Shown: positions 28,953 to 39,461, counted from the first letter of the stretch. The stretch: 64,000 nucleotides of DNA from UBA10649 sp963755335 (GCA_963755335.1 CAVWJW010000008.1:1054001-1118000), one strand, 5' to 3'. Numbers and translations: made by a program. The notes: generated by a model from the letters alone, not told the origin.

Positions 28953-30641
28953 ATGACCGACATGAAGCCACGCAGCAAGGACGTCACCGAGGGTCTCGAG
29001 CGAGCCGCAGCACGCGGAATGCTGCGTGCCGTCGGGATGACGACCGAGGACTTCCCCAAGCCGCAGATCGGCATTGCATCCAGTTGGAACGAGATCACCC
29101 CCTGCAACCTGTCCCTCGAGCGCCTAGCACGATCGGCCAAGGAGGGCGTGCACGCAGCCGGCGGCTATCCGCTGCAGTTCGGCACGATCTCGGTGTCCGA
29201 CGGCATCTCGATGGGCCATGAGGGCATGCACTTCTCGCTGGTGTCCCGCGAGATCATCGCCGACTCGGTCGAGGCCGTGATGGAGGGCGAGCGGCTCGAC
29301 GGGATGGTCACCTTCGCCGGTTGCGACAAGTCGCTGCCCGGCATGCTCATGGCCGCGGCTCGACTCGACGTCGCGTCGGTCTTCGTCTACGCGGGCTCGA
29401 TCCTGCCCGGCCATGTGAAGCTGTCGGACGGAACCGAGAAGGACGTCACGATCATCGACGCGTTCGAGGCCGTCGGCGCCTGCGCGCGCGGCCTGATGTC
29501 CCGCGAGGACGTGGACGCGATCGAGAAGGCGATCTGCCCCGGCGAGGGTGCCTGCGGCGGCATGTACACGGCGAACACGATGGCCAGTGCGGCCGAGGCG
29601 ATGGGCATGTCGCTGCCCGGCTCGGCGGCCCCGCCAGCGGTCGACCGTCGACGCGACGGCTTCTCGCGGAACTCCGGCTCGGCAGTGGTCGAGCTGATCC
29701 GTCAGGGCATCACGACGCGCGACATCATCACGAAGCAGTCCCTCGAGAACGCGATCGCCGTCGTCATGGCCTTCGGCGGCTCGACGAACGCCGTCCTGCA
29801 CCTGCTGGCGATCGCCCACGAGGCCAACGTCGAGCTCGAGATGCACGACTTCCATCGCATCGGCTCCAAGGTGCCGCTCCTGGCCGACGTCAAGCCGTTC
29901 GGGCGCTATGTCATGAGCGACGTCGACCGCGTCGGTGGCGTCCCCGTGATCATGCGGGCGCTGCTCGACGCCGGCCTGATGAACGGTGACTGCCTCACCG
30001 TCACCGGCCGGACGGTCGCCGAGAACCTGGCCGACATCAACCCGCCGGATCCCGACGGCGACATCCTCCGCGCGTCGCAGACGCCGCTGGATACGCACGG
30101 CGGCATCACGATCCTTGGCGGCTCACTGGCACCCGAGGGCGCTGTCGTGAAGAACGCCGGAGTGCCCGTCGACGTGTTCGAGGGCAAGGCCCGCGTGTTC
30201 GAGCGGGAGCAGTCGGCCATGGCCGCGCTCGAGGACGGCACGATCAACAAGGGCGATGTCGTGGTCATCCGATACGAGGGGCCCAAGGGTGGCCCGGGCA
30301 TGCGCGAGATGCTCATGATCACCGGCGCGATCAAGGGGGCCGGCCTCGGCAAGGACGTCCTGCTGATCACGGACGGACGGTTCTCCGGCGGTACGACGGG
30401 CCTGTGCGTGGGGCACGTCGCGCCGGAAGCGGTCGACGGCGGCCCGATCGGCCTGGTCGCGGAGGGCGACACCATCCGGATCGACCTCACGTCGCGGTCG
30501 CTGGACCTCCTGGTCGACGCCGAGGAGCTGGTGCGCCGGCGCGAGGAGTTCACCCCGCTGCCCCCGCGCTACACCCGCGGCGTCCTGGCGAAGTACGCGA
30601 AGCTGGTGGGGTCGGCCTCGCGCGGGGCGGTCTGCGACTAG
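28953..30641 (+). CDS. ilvD: dihydroxy-acid dehydratase
   Basis: A 562-residue Fe-S enzyme for the third step of Val/Ile and Leu-precursor synthesis. Cluster cysteines are in SSWNEITPCNLS, FAGCDKSLPGM and GACGGMYTANTMA; other motifs are AFGGSTNAVLHLLA and TDGRFSGGTTGLCVGHV. TAGGCT (28941-28946) is 6 nt before ATG 28953, so the message looks leaderless. It sits upstream of ilvBNC but is separated by a repeat region and has its own promoter. Its last 10 bases are part of a tandem repeat. Confidence 0.97.
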   Translation: MTDMKPRSKDVTEGLERAAARGMLRAVGMTTEDFPKPQIGIASSWNEITPCNLSLERLARSAKEGVHAAGGYPLQFGTISVSDGISMGHEGMHFSLVSREIIADSVEAVMEGERLDGMVTFAGCDKSLPGMLMAAARLDVASVFVYAGSILPGHVKLSDGTEKDVTIIDAFEAVGACARGLMSREDVDAIEKAICPGEGACGGMYTANTMASAAEAMGMSLPGSAAPPAVDRRRDGFSRNSGSAVVELIRQGITTRDIITKQSLENAIAVVMAFGGSTNAVLHLLAIAHEANVELEMHDFHRIGSKVPLLADVKPFGRYVMSDVDRVGGVPVIMRALLDAGLMNGDCLTVTGRTVAENLADINPPDPDGDILRASQTPLDTHGGITILGGSLAPEGAVVKNAGVPVDVFEGKARVFEREQSAMAALEDGTINKGDVVVIRYEGPKGGPGMREMLMITGAIKGAGLGKDVLLITDGRFSGGTTGLCVGHVAPEAVDGGPIGLVAEGDTIRIDLTSRSLDLLVDAEELVRRREEFTPLPPRYTRGVLAKYAKLVGSASRGAVCD

Positions 30642-30828
30642 GCGAGGAGCGAGCGTAGCGAGCCCGGGAGCCTGGGCGCCATGGGCTGCGCTAGGCGTGG
30701 AGCCAGCGAGCGAGCCCGGAGCCTGGGCGCCGTAGGTCTGCGACTAGGCGAGGAGCGAGCGCAGCGAGCCCGGGAGCCTGGGCGCCGTGGGCCTGCGACT
30801 AGGCGAGGAGCGAGCGCAGCGAGCCCCA
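30632..30828 (+). repeat. tandem repeat of about 54 bp seeded by the ilvD 3' end
   Basis: Four copies begin at 30632, 30686, 30738 and 30793 with CTGCGACTAG or the variant CTGCGCTAGG. Copies 1, 3 and 4 are nearly identical; copy 2 is diverged and copy 4 is cut short. The first copy holds the last codons and stop of ilvD, so the unit looks like repeated duplication of that gene end. With the hairpin and promoter that follow, it fills the 361 bp between ilvD and the ilvB leader; no gene is seen there. Confidence 0.85.
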
Positions 30829-30840
30829 TGTGCCGCCGAC

Positions 30841-30890
30841 CTTGAGGTTGTGGGGGCTGCCGGACCTCCGGCAGCCCCCACAACCTCAAG
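30841..30890. terminator. 23-bp perfect hairpin after ilvD repeats
   Basis: Arms 30841-30863 and 30868-30890 are perfectly complementary over 23 bp with an ACCT loop. The stem is far longer than a usual actinobacterial terminator and lacks a T tract. It could end ilvD transcription, or be a palindromic element. RNase III cleavage is also possible. Confidence 0.75.
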
Positions 30891-30968
30891 CTCGGCGAGG
30901 GGTTGGGTGGGGGCAAGGCGCCGGGTGTTGTGGTCGATCCCGACGCGTGTGGTGCTGGTCACCTCGTG

Positions 30969-30997
30969 GTGACAGGGAACGGCTCGACGGGTACGGT
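30969..30997 (+). promoter_or_regulatory. promoter of the ilvB leader
   Basis: GTGACA (30969-30974), 17-nt spacer and TACGGT (30992-30997). The GTG of the leader peptide follows 7 nt after the -10 box, so transcript and leader peptide would start together. Deduced from spacing and consensus only. Confidence 0.6.
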
Positions 30998-31004
30998 TCG
31001 GTCC

Positions 31005-31043
31005 GTGGCACAGAACCTCGTAGTTATTGAGCGCGCGGGCTGA
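31005..31043 (+). CDS. ilvL: ilvB leader peptide (MAQNLVVIERAG)
   Basis: A 12-residue peptide with the consecutive codons Leu-Val-Val-Ile (CTC GTA GTT ATT), the three products of the ilv operon. The GTA and ATT codons are rare in this GC-rich sequence, which would sharpen sensing of charged tRNA. It is followed by a strong imperfect hairpin (about 31030-31065) overlapping its stop and then an intrinsic terminator. Leader peptides with terminators before ilvB are known from comparative work on Corynebacterium, Mycobacterium and Streptomyces. Confidence 0.85.
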   Translation: MAQNLVVIERAG

Positions 31044-31066
31044 CTTCTTCGTCAACCGGCGCGCTG

Positions 31067-31099
31067 CCCTCCGTTACCCAGCCGGGTCGGGGGGTTTTT
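31067..31099 (+). terminator. ilvB attenuator terminator
   Basis: CCCTCCG (31067-31073) pairs with CGGGGGG (31088-31094) around an inner ACCC/GGGT stem, followed at once by TTTTT (31095-31099). The upstream segment at about 31051-31064 can pair with the leader end instead and partly with the terminator arm, as an antiterminator would. Upstream of ilvB by 55 bp. Confidence 0.82.
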
Positions 31100-31154
31100 C
31101 GTTGCAGGGGCAGAATTGAGCACGACCCGCACGGTCGGCTCACACGACTAGGGA

Positions 31155-32911
31155 ATGGCGAGTAGCGAGATGGGCGAGAAGATCACCGGGGCGCAGAGCC
31201 TGGTGTATGCACTGGAGGCGGCCGGCGTCGACGTCGCCTTCGGCATACCCGGCGGCGCCATCCTTCCGCTGTACGACCCGTTGATGGACTCCCAGAAGAT
31301 CCGGCACATCCTCGTCCGGCACGAGCAGGGGGCCGGCCACGCCGCCGAGGGCTACGCCGCGGCCACCGGCCGCGTCGGCGTGTGCATGGCGACGAGCGGT
31401 CCGGGCGCGACGAACCTCGTCACGCCGATCGCCGACGCCAACATGGACTCCATCCCGATCGTGGCCATCACCGGCCAGGTGCCCAGCGCCGCGATCGGCA
31501 CGGACGCCTTCCAGGAGGCCGACATCCGCGGCATCACGATGCCGATCACCAAGCACAACTTCCTCGTCACCGATCCGGACGAGATCCCGCGTGCGATCGC
31601 CGAGGCCTTCCACCTCGCGTCGACGGGCCGTCCGGGCCCCGTGCTCGTCGACGTGTCGAAGGATGCGATGCAGGCCAAGACCGAGTTCCACTGGCCCACG
31701 CACCTCGACCTGCCCGGCTACCGGCCGGTCACCCGGCCGCACTCCAAGCAGGTGCGCGAGGCCGCACGCATGATGATGGGCGCCCGCCAGCCGGTCCTGT
31801 ACGTCGGTGGCGGCGTGATCCGCGCCGGCGCAGCGGCGCCGCTGCGCAAGCTCGCCGAGATCACCGGCATCCCGGTCGTCACGACGCTGATGGCTCGCGG
31901 TGCCTTCCCCGACTCGCACCCGCAGCACCTGGGCATGCCGGGCATGCACGGCACCGTGGCCGCGGTCGGCGCGCTGCAGAAGTCCGACCTGCATCGTGCG
32001 CCTGGGCGCACGGTTCGACGACCGGGTCACCGGGCACCTCGAGTCGTTCGCGCCGAACGCGGCGATCATCCACGCCGACATCGACCCGGCGGAGATCGGC
32101 AAGAACCGCACGGCCGACGTTCCCATCGTGGGGGACCTCGCGGAGATCCTTCCCGAGCTCATCACCGCGGTCGAGGTCGAGCAGGCGAACGGCAAGGTGG
32201 GCGAGTACGCCGCCTGGTGGTCGCTCCTGAACCGCATGCGCGAGACCTACCCGCTCGGATACGAGACCTTCGACGACGGCACGCTGTCACCGCAGTACGT
32301 GATCGAGCGGCTCGGGCAAGATCGCCGGCCCGGAGGCGATCTACGCGTCGGGGGTCGGCCAGCACCAGATGTGGGCCTCGCAGTTCATCTCCTACGAGCA
32401 CCCGAACACGTGGCTCAACTCCGGTGGTCTGGGCACGATGGGCTACGCGGTTCCGGCGGCCATGGGCGCGAAGGTCGGCGTGCCCGACAAGACCGTCTGG
32501 GCGATCGACGGCGACGGCTGCTTCCAGATGACCAACCAGGAGCTCGCCACCTGCGCGATCAACGACATCCCGATCAAGGTGGCGCTGATCAACAACGGCA
32601 ACCTCGGCATGGTCCGTCAGTGGCAGACGCTGTTCTACAACGAGCGGTACTCCAACACGACCTGCGAGACGTTCCGCATCCCGGACTTCGTCAAGCTGGC
32701 CGAGGCGTACGGCTGCTACGGCCTGCGCTGCGAGTCGGCCGACGACGTCGACGCGACGATCGAGAAGGCGATGGGGATGAACGACGCGCCCGTCGTCATC
32801 GACTTCGTCGTCCACAAGGACGCGATGGTCTGGCCGATGGTCGCGGCGGGGACGAGCAACGACGACATCATGATCGCGCGCGCCATGGCACCGGATTGGG
32901 GAGACCACTGA
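31155..32911 (+). CDS. ilvB: acetolactate synthase large subunit (two apparent frameshifts)
   Basis: ThDP enzyme that makes acetolactate or acetohydroxybutyrate; about 584 residues after correction. The ThDP-Glu segment is ILVRHEQGAGHAAEGYA, the FAD part follows at ITKHNFLV, and the ThDP-Mg motif is WAIDGDGCFQMTNQELATC. One extra base near 31991-31994 (KSDL continues as IVRLGARFDDRV) and one in GGG at 32314-32316 (VIERLG continues as KIAGPEAIYASG). Both sides match the family without missing residues, so these are probably errors. The start is ATG 31155. The stop overlaps ilvN by one base. Confidence 0.94.
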
Positions 32912-33437
32912 TGTCCCGACACACCCTCTCGGTCCTCGTCGAGAACAAGCCCGGGCGTCCTGGCTCGTGTCGCGAGCCTGTTCTCCCGACGCGGCTTCAA
33001 CATCGAGTCGCTCGCGGTCGGCCCCACCGAGGTGCCCGACATCTCGCGCATGACGATCGTCGTGTCCGTGACCGGCCTGCCCCTCGAGCAGGTCACCAAG
33101 CAGCTCAACAAGCTGATCAACGTGCTCAAGATCGTCGAACTCGATCCTGAGGCATCGGTGCAGCGCGAGATCATGCTCGTCAAGGTGAAGGCCGAGACCG
33201 AGACCCGTTCGCACATCCTCGAGACGGCGCAGCTCTTCCGCGCCAAGGTCGTCGACGTCGCTCCTGACTCCGTGACGATCGAGGCGACCGGCAAGTCCGA
33301 CAAGCTGACCGCACTGCTGAGGGTGCTCGAGCCCTACGGCATCAAGGAACTGGTCAAGTCGGGCATGGTGGCCGTCGGGCCGTGGACCCCGGTCGATCAC
33401 CGACCGGTCGCTGCGTCCGGCCGAGCGTTCCGCCTGA
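32911..33437 (+). CDS. ilvN: acetolactate synthase small regulatory subunit (two apparent frameshifts)
   Basis: About 174 residues after correction; it binds IlvB and gives valine feedback inhibition. It carries an ACT domain (TLSVLVENKPGVLARVASLF, then SRRGFNIESLAVGPTEVPDI) and the ALS C-terminal domain ending GMVAVGRGPRSITDRSL. One extra G lies in each of two GGG runs: 32953-32955 and 33377-33379. The corrected stop is TGA at 33435-33437; reading without the second correction would add an unrelated tail. Overlaps the ilvB stop (TGATG). Confidence 0.9.
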
Positions 33438-33517
33438 GGCCCGCCCGGTACCCTTCACCCGCACGTCCGCTGACGATCAGTACCCCGAACACGAACCAGA
33501 CATAAGGAGTGCCCGCC

Positions 33518-34549
<1,032 letters not shown>

Positions 34550-34561
34550 AACCCCCCGATC

Positions 34562-34595
34562 CGGGCTGGGCGTGATGACGATCGCGCCCAGCCCG
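34562..34595 (+). terminator. terminator hairpin after ilvC
   Basis: CGGGCTGGGCG (34562-34572) and its complement (34585-34595) form an 11-bp stem 12 bp after the ilvC stop. The loop is 12 nt and only a short pyrimidine stretch follows. Position marks the end of the ilvBNC operon. Confidence 0.65.
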
Positions 34596-34599
34596 CTTC

Positions 34600-35081
34600 A
34601 TGAACGGAACTCCCCCGCCCGTGAACGGCGATCGGCTCCCCGCCGACGACCATGTCCACAGCGAGTGGTCATGGGACACCGCGCGAGGCAGCATGGAACG
34701 CACGGGTGCCCGGGCGGTCGAGCTCGGCCTGCCCTCGCGTGCTCGGCTCCGTGCACACGGGCGTGGTGGGCGACGGATCGGGCCGGACCGAGATCGGGGT
34801 CCTGTTCGCCGGTCAGCCTGCCGAGCAGGTGGTGCGAGTACCGCGGCGTCCTGTCCGCCCTCGCCGCGGCCGGCAAGGTCCTCGAGGTGAACACCCGCGT
34901 GCCCCTGCACCTCGACGTGATCCGCTGGTGGCACGACGAGGGCGGCGAGTCCATCACGTTCGCGAGCGATGCACACGAACCGGATGACCTGGCCGCCGGC
35001 TTCGCGGACGCCATCGGGCTCGCCGAGGCAGCTGGCTTCCGGGCCGGCCAGGACCCCTGGGACCACTGGTTCCGGACCTAG
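34600..35081 (+). pseudogene. PHP-domain phosphatase (histidinol-phosphatase-like), internally deleted
   Basis: The start reads ADDHVHSEWSWDTARGSMER, a typical first metal motif of a PHP phosphatase, and the end reads ALAAAGKVLEVNTRVPLHLD then ITFASDAHEPDDLAAGFADA, typical of the same family. Between them the frame changes near 34731-34741 and near 34835. By comparison with the family's usual length of about 260-280 residues, some 80 and some 40 residues are missing at those points. Only three fragments remain (160 codons). Either a true decayed gene or an assembly with lost segments. Confidence 0.75.
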
Positions 35082-35151
35082 TCGCGTGACGGGATTCACA
35101 AGCCCTCGCGGTCGTTAACGACCAGATCGCGGCCCCGTTAGACTCCCGCGC

Positions 35152-36735
35152 GTGACCAAGCCACGCGTGCTCATCGCTGAAGAACTGTCGCCCGCCACCG
35201 TCGAGGCCCTCGGGCCCGACTTCGAGATCGTCACCTGTGACGGCGCCGATCGGGCGGCGCTGCTGCCGGCCATCGCCGACGTCGACGCGATCCTCGTCCG
35301 CTCGGCGACCCAGGTCGATGCCGAGGCTATCGCGGCGGCCAAGAAGCTCAAGGTGATCGCCCGAGCCGGCGTGGGCCTCGACAACGTCGACATCAAGGCG
35401 GCGACGCAGGCCGGTGTCATGGTCGTCAACGCGCCGACCTCCAACATCGTCAGTGCCGCGGAGCTCGCGGTCGCGCTGCTCCTGGCTTCGGCGCGCAACG
35501 TGGTCCCGGCGAGCACCGCCCTCGCCCACGGCGAGTGGAAGCGCTCGAAGTACACGGGTGTCGAGGTGGCCGACAAGGTCGTCGGCGTCGTGGGCCTCGG
35601 CCGCATCGGCGTGCTCGTCGCACAGCGCCTGAGCGCCTTCGGGGTGCGCCTGATCGCCTTCGACCCCTACGTCCAGCCCGCCCGCGCCGCCCAGCTCGGC
35701 GTCCGCATGGTGTCCCTCGACGAGCTGCTCGCCGAGTCCGACTTCATCACGGTGCACCTGCCCAAGACGGCCGAGACCATCGGCCTGATCGGCGATGCCG
35801 AGCTGCACAAGGTCAAGCCGACCGTCCATATCGTGAACGCCGCTCGCGGCGGCATCGTCGATGAGAAGGCCCTCTACGACGCCCTCGTCGACGGCCGGGT
35901 GGCCGGTGCCGGCCTCGACGTGTACGCCAAGGAGCCCTGCACCGACTCCCCGCTGTTCACGCTGGAGACGGTGGTGGCGACACCGCACCTCGGTGCGTCC
36001 ACCGACGAGGCCCAGGAGAAGGCCGGTATCGCCGTCGCCCGCTCCGTCCGGTTGGCGCTCAACGGCGAGCTGGTTCCGGACGCCGTGAACGTCCAGGGCG
36101 GCCAGCTCGACGAGGTCATCAAGCCGATGCTGCCGCTGGCCGAGCAGATCGGCTCGCTGGCCTGCGGCCTGGCCGACTCCGCCGTGGTGCGCATCGACGT
36201 CGAGGCACTGGGCGAGATCGCCGAGCACGATGTGCGCGTGCTCGAACTGTCGGCGCTCAAGGGCGTCTTCCAGATGCTCGTCCACGACCCCGTCTCGTTC
36301 GTCAACGCTCCGGTTCTGGCCGAGCAGCGCGGCGTTGAGGTCTCGCTGACCAGCGACCGCACGAGCGAGGACCATCGCTCACTGCTCCGGGTCACCCTCA
36401 CGCAGACCGACGGCTCCAAGGTGAGCGTGGCCGGCACCGTCACCGGTGCCCGCGACACCGCCAAGGTCGTGGAGGTGGACTCCTTCGACGTCGACGTCCC
36501 GATCAGCGAGCACATGGCCTTCCTGCGCTACCACGATCGCCCCGGCATCGTCGGCATCGTCGGTCGCGTGCTCGGCGAGGCCGAGGTGAACATCGGCGGG
36601 ATGCAGGTCAGCCGTGACGACTCGAGCCACGCGCTCATCGTCCTGACGGTCGACTCGGCGATCCCCGCCGAGCGGCTGGAGTCCATCGTCGCCGAGATCG
36701 GCGCGCACTCGGGCAAGGCCGTCGACCTCCGCTGA
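35152..36735 (+). CDS. serA: D-3-phosphoglycerate dehydrogenase
   Basis: A 527-residue enzyme for the first step of serine synthesis, the long form with four domains. The NAD-binding motif is VGVVGLGRIGVLVAQRL; catalytic residues lie in NAARGGIVDEKAL (Arg), the Glu region AKEPCTDSP and ATPHLGAST (His). After the substrate domain come the allosteric ASB domain (about 315-450) and a C-terminal ACT domain (HMAFLRYHDRPGIVGIVG) that senses serine. TAGACT (35139-35144) is 7 nt before GTG 35152, leaderless type. Confidence 0.96.
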   Translation: MTKPRVLIAEELSPATVEALGPDFEIVTCDGADRAALLPAIADVDAILVRSATQVDAEAIAAAKKLKVIARAGVGLDNVDIKAATQAGVMVVNAPTSNIVSAAELAVALLLASARNVVPASTALAHGEWKRSKYTGVEVADKVVGVVGLGRIGVLVAQRLSAFGVRLIAFDPYVQPARAAQLGVRMVSLDELLAESDFITVHLPKTAETIGLIGDAELHKVKPTVHIVNAARGGIVDEKALYDALVDGRVAGAGLDVYAKEPCTDSPLFTLETVVATPHLGASTDEAQEKAGIAVARSVRLALNGELVPDAVNVQGGQLDEVIKPMLPLAEQIGSLACGLADSAVVRIDVEALGEIAEHDVRVLELSALKGVFQMLVHDPVSFVNAPVLAEQRGVEVSLTSDRTSEDHRSLLRVTLTQTDGSKVSVAGTVTGARDTAKVVEVDSFDVDVPISEHMAFLRYHDRPGIVGIVGRVLGEAEVNIGGMQVSRDDSSHALIVLTVDSAIPAERLESIVAEIGAHSGKAVDLR

Positions 36736-36751
36736 GGTCGCCATCTCGGCC

Positions 36752-37651
36752 ATGGACCGCATCCACCGGTCCGGGTTGCTCTGGGCGTTCCTCGGCGTCC
36801 TGCTGTTCTCGTTCTCGCTGCCCCTGACCAAGGTCGCGGTGGGCGGGTTCAGCCCCTATCTCACGGCGACCGGCCGAGCGGTCATCGCTGCTGCGCTGGC
36901 GCTGGTCCTGCTGGGCATCCGCCGCGTGCGCTTCCCCGCACGCCAGCATGTGCGCCCGCTCGTGTTCACGATGCTGGGGGCGGTGTTCGGGTGGCCGATC
37001 CTGCTGGCGCTCGCCCTCGAGCGAACCACGTCGGCTCATGCCGCCGTCATCGCCGCCTTCATGCCCCTGACCACCGCGCTGTTCGCGGTCCTGCGCACGC
37101 ATGAGCGCGTCGCCCCGCAGTTCTGGTGGGCGGCTGGTGCCGGCACCGGAGCCCTCGTGGTCTTCGCCCTGTCGCGCGGGGGAGCAGAGGGGGGCGACTG
37201 GATCGCGGACCTTCTGATCGTCGGCGCCGTCATCAGCTCGTCGTGGTGCTACGTCGAGGGTGCGGCGATCACGAAGGTGATGCCGGGGTGGCAGGTGATC
37301 TCGTGGGTCGTCGTCCTGGCGCTGCCCGTGACACTGCCGGCGTCGATCGTCCTGTACGCCTCCACGTCGGGGAACTACGACACGACCACCGCGGAGTGGG
37401 GTGCCCTCATCCTGCTCGGCCTGTCGTCGATGTACCTCGGCTTCTTCGCCTGGTACCGCGGGCTGTCTCTCGCCGGTGCCGCCTACGGGGGCCAGGTGCA
37501 GCAGGTGCAGCCGCTGCTGACCCTGTTGTGGTCTGCTCTTCTGCTCGGCGAGGTGGTGACGCTCGGGACGGTCGCGGCCGCGCTTGCCGTCGTAGCCTGC
37601 GTGATGTGGGCCCAGCGCACGCGGCTGGTCATGGTCGCACCGGAGGAGTAA
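36752..37651 (+). CDS. EamA/DMT-family permease
   Basis: A 299-residue inner-membrane protein with about ten hydrophobic segments in two EamA repeats, for example GLLWAFLGVLLFSFSLPLTK at the start and LLTLLWSALLLGEVVTLGTV near the end. The family exports or imports small metabolites. It starts 16 bp after serA, so export of an amino acid or related metabolite is possible, but the substrate is unknown. Confidence 0.85.
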   Translation: MDRIHRSGLLWAFLGVLLFSFSLPLTKVAVGGFSPYLTATGRAVIAAALALVLLGIRRVRFPARQHVRPLVFTMLGAVFGWPILLALALERTTSAHAAVIAAFMPLTTALFAVLRTHERVAPQFWWAAGAGTGALVVFALSRGGAEGGDWIADLLIVGAVISSSWCYVEGAAITKVMPGWQVISWVVVLALPVTLPASIVLYASTSGNYDTTTAEWGALILLGLSSMYLGFFAWYRGLSLAGAAYGGQVQQVQPLLTLLWSALLLGEVVTLGTVAAALAVVACVMWAQRTRLVMVAPEE

Positions 37652-37727
37652 GCCGTCAGCGGAAGGCTTGTGGGTGTCCCCGGCGTCGTGGCATAGCCTT
37701 AGGCGGACGGGGCGAAGTGGAGGTGGG

Positions 37728-39461
37728 ATGGGCGAGCTGTTCGTCACGTACCTGAGGCCGCACTGGCGGATCCTGATCCTCATCGCGTTCCTGCTGCTCA
37801 TCCAGGCGATCGCCAACCTGTTCCTGCCCAGCCTCAATGCCGACATCATCAACGACGGTGTCGTCAAGGGCGACACGGCCTACATCCTGCGTGTCGGAGC
37901 GCTGATGCTCCTCATCTCGGTGCTGCTGGGCTTCGCCTCGGTCATCACCGTCTACTACAGCGCGCGCACGTCGATGCGGTTCGGGCGCGACGTACGAGGC
38001 GACATCTTCCGCAAGGTCGAGGGCTTCTCGCTCAGCCAGATGCACGCCTTCGGAGTACCGTCCCTCATCACGCGGAACACCAACGACGTCCAGCAGCTGC
38101 AGATGCTGGTCATGGTCGGCCTGACGATGATGGTGCTGGCCCCGATCACCGCCGTCGGCGGCATCATCATGGCCACGCGCGAGAACCTTCAGCTCTCGGC
38201 CCTGCTCTTCGTCACCGTTCCGCTGATGATCGCGGTGATCGGCTACATGGTCTTCCGGGCCGTGCCGTTGTTCCGCTCCATGCAGGTCAAGATCGATCGC
38301 GTCAACGGGGTGCTGCGCGAGAACCTCGCCGGCATCCGCGTCATCCGGGCGTTCGTGCGCACCGAGCACGAGGAGGCCCGGTTCGCCGACGCCAACGCCG
38401 ATCTCACCGACACGGCGCTGAAGGTCACCCGACTCTTCGCTCTCATCATGCCGACCCTGATGCTGATCATGAACCTCACGATCGTGGCGGTCATCTGGTT
38501 CGGCGGTGCACTCGTGTCGGACGGGAGCATGCCGATCGGCAACCTGTTCGCCTTCCAGTCCTACATCATGCAGATCCTGTTCTCGGTGATGATGGCCGTC
38601 ATGACCATGATGATGGTCCCGCGGGCCGCCGCATCGGCAGAGCGCGTGCAGGCCGTCCTGAAGGCGACGCCGGAGATCGGCGAGCCGGCGGCGGCGTTCA
38701 CCGAGCCGCTGCCGCGCATCGGGCGCATCGAACTGCGCGATGTCGAGTTCCGTTACCCCGGCGCACAGGACTCGGTCCTGCAGAAGGTGTCCTTCACGCT
38801 CGAGCCCGGAACGACGACCGCGATCGTGGGTGGCACCGGATCGGGCAAGAGCACGCTGATCAACCTCCTGCCCCGGCTCCTCGACGTCACGAGTGGCGCG
38901 ATTCTCATCGACGATGTCGATGTGCGCGACCTGCCGCTCGAGGAGCTGTGGGACCTGTTCGGGATCGTGCCCCAGCGCGGCTTCCTGTTCGGCGGGACCA
39001 TCGCGAGCAACGTCCGCTTCGGGCGCCCGGATGCCACCGACGACGAGGTCTGGGAGGCGATCACCATCGCCCAGGCGCGCGATTTCATCGACCTGCTCCC
39101 GGAGGGGATCGAGGCCGAGGTCGACCAGGGCGGCGTCAACCTGTCCGGTGGCCAGCGCCAACGCCTGGCGATGGCACGGTGCATCGTGCGGGATCCGCTG
39201 ATCTACCTGTTCGACGACTCATTCTCGGCACTCGACTACACGACGGATGCGCGCCTGCGCGCCGCACTCGCGGGGCGCACCCGTGATCGCACGGTCGTGA
39301 TCGTCGCGCAACGGGTCAGCACCATCATGGATGCCGACCGCATCGTGGTCATGGATGGCGGCGCGGTGGTCGGGATCGGCACGCACGACCAGCTCCTTGA
39401 GCAGTGCGAGGCCTATCGCGAGATCGTGTCGTCGCAGGTGGCACTGGAGGACGTGCGATGA
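37728..39461 (+). CDS. ABC exporter half-transporter with degenerate ATP site
   Basis: A 577-residue type I exporter half: six membrane helices (about 1-310), then a nucleotide-binding domain with Walker A VGGTGSGKSTLINLLPRL, signature NLSGGQRQRLAMARC and Walker B IYLFDDSFSALDYT. The catalytic Glu after Walker B is replaced by Asp. ATG 37728 follows GGAGGTGG. It overlaps the partner gene by 4 bp (ATGA). The pair is a heterodimeric exporter of the multidrug/lipid group; the transported molecule is not known. Confidence 0.9.
   Translation: MGELFVTYLRPHWRILILIAFLLLIQAIANLFLPSLNADIINDGVVKGDTAYILRVGALMLLISVLLGFASVITVYYSARTSMRFGRDVRGDIFRKVEGFSLSQMHAFGVPSLITRNTNDVQQLQMLVMVGLTMMVLAPITAVGGIIMATRENLQLSALLFVTVPLMIAVIGYMVFRAVPLFRSMQVKIDRVNGVLRENLAGIRVIRAFVRTEHEEARFADANADLTDTALKVTRLFALIMPTLMLIMNLTIVAVIWFGGALVSDGSMPIGNLFAFQSYIMQILFSVMMAVMTMMMVPRAAASAERVQAVLKATPEIGEPAAAFTEPLPRIGRIELRDVEFRYPGAQDSVLQKVSFTLEPGTTTAIVGGTGSGKSTLINLLPRLLDVTSGAILIDDVDVRDLPLEELWDLFGIVPQRGFLFGGTIASNVRFGRPDATDDEVWEAITIAQARDFIDLLPEGIEAEVDQGGVNLSGGQRQRLAMARCIVRDPLIYLFDDSFSALDYTTDARLRAALAGRTRDRTVVIVAQRVSTIMDADRIVVMDGGAVVGIGTHDQLLEQCEAYREIVSSQVALEDVR

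Noticed and set aside
30632..30828. Short open frames in the repeat region after ilvD
   Set aside because: They are repeats of the ilvD end read in other frames, with no ribosome-binding site and low-complexity products.
33438..33505. C-terminal extension of IlvN to 33505
   Set aside because: It exists only because of the extra G at 33377-33379; the corrected frame ends at 33437 with the usual IlvN terminus.
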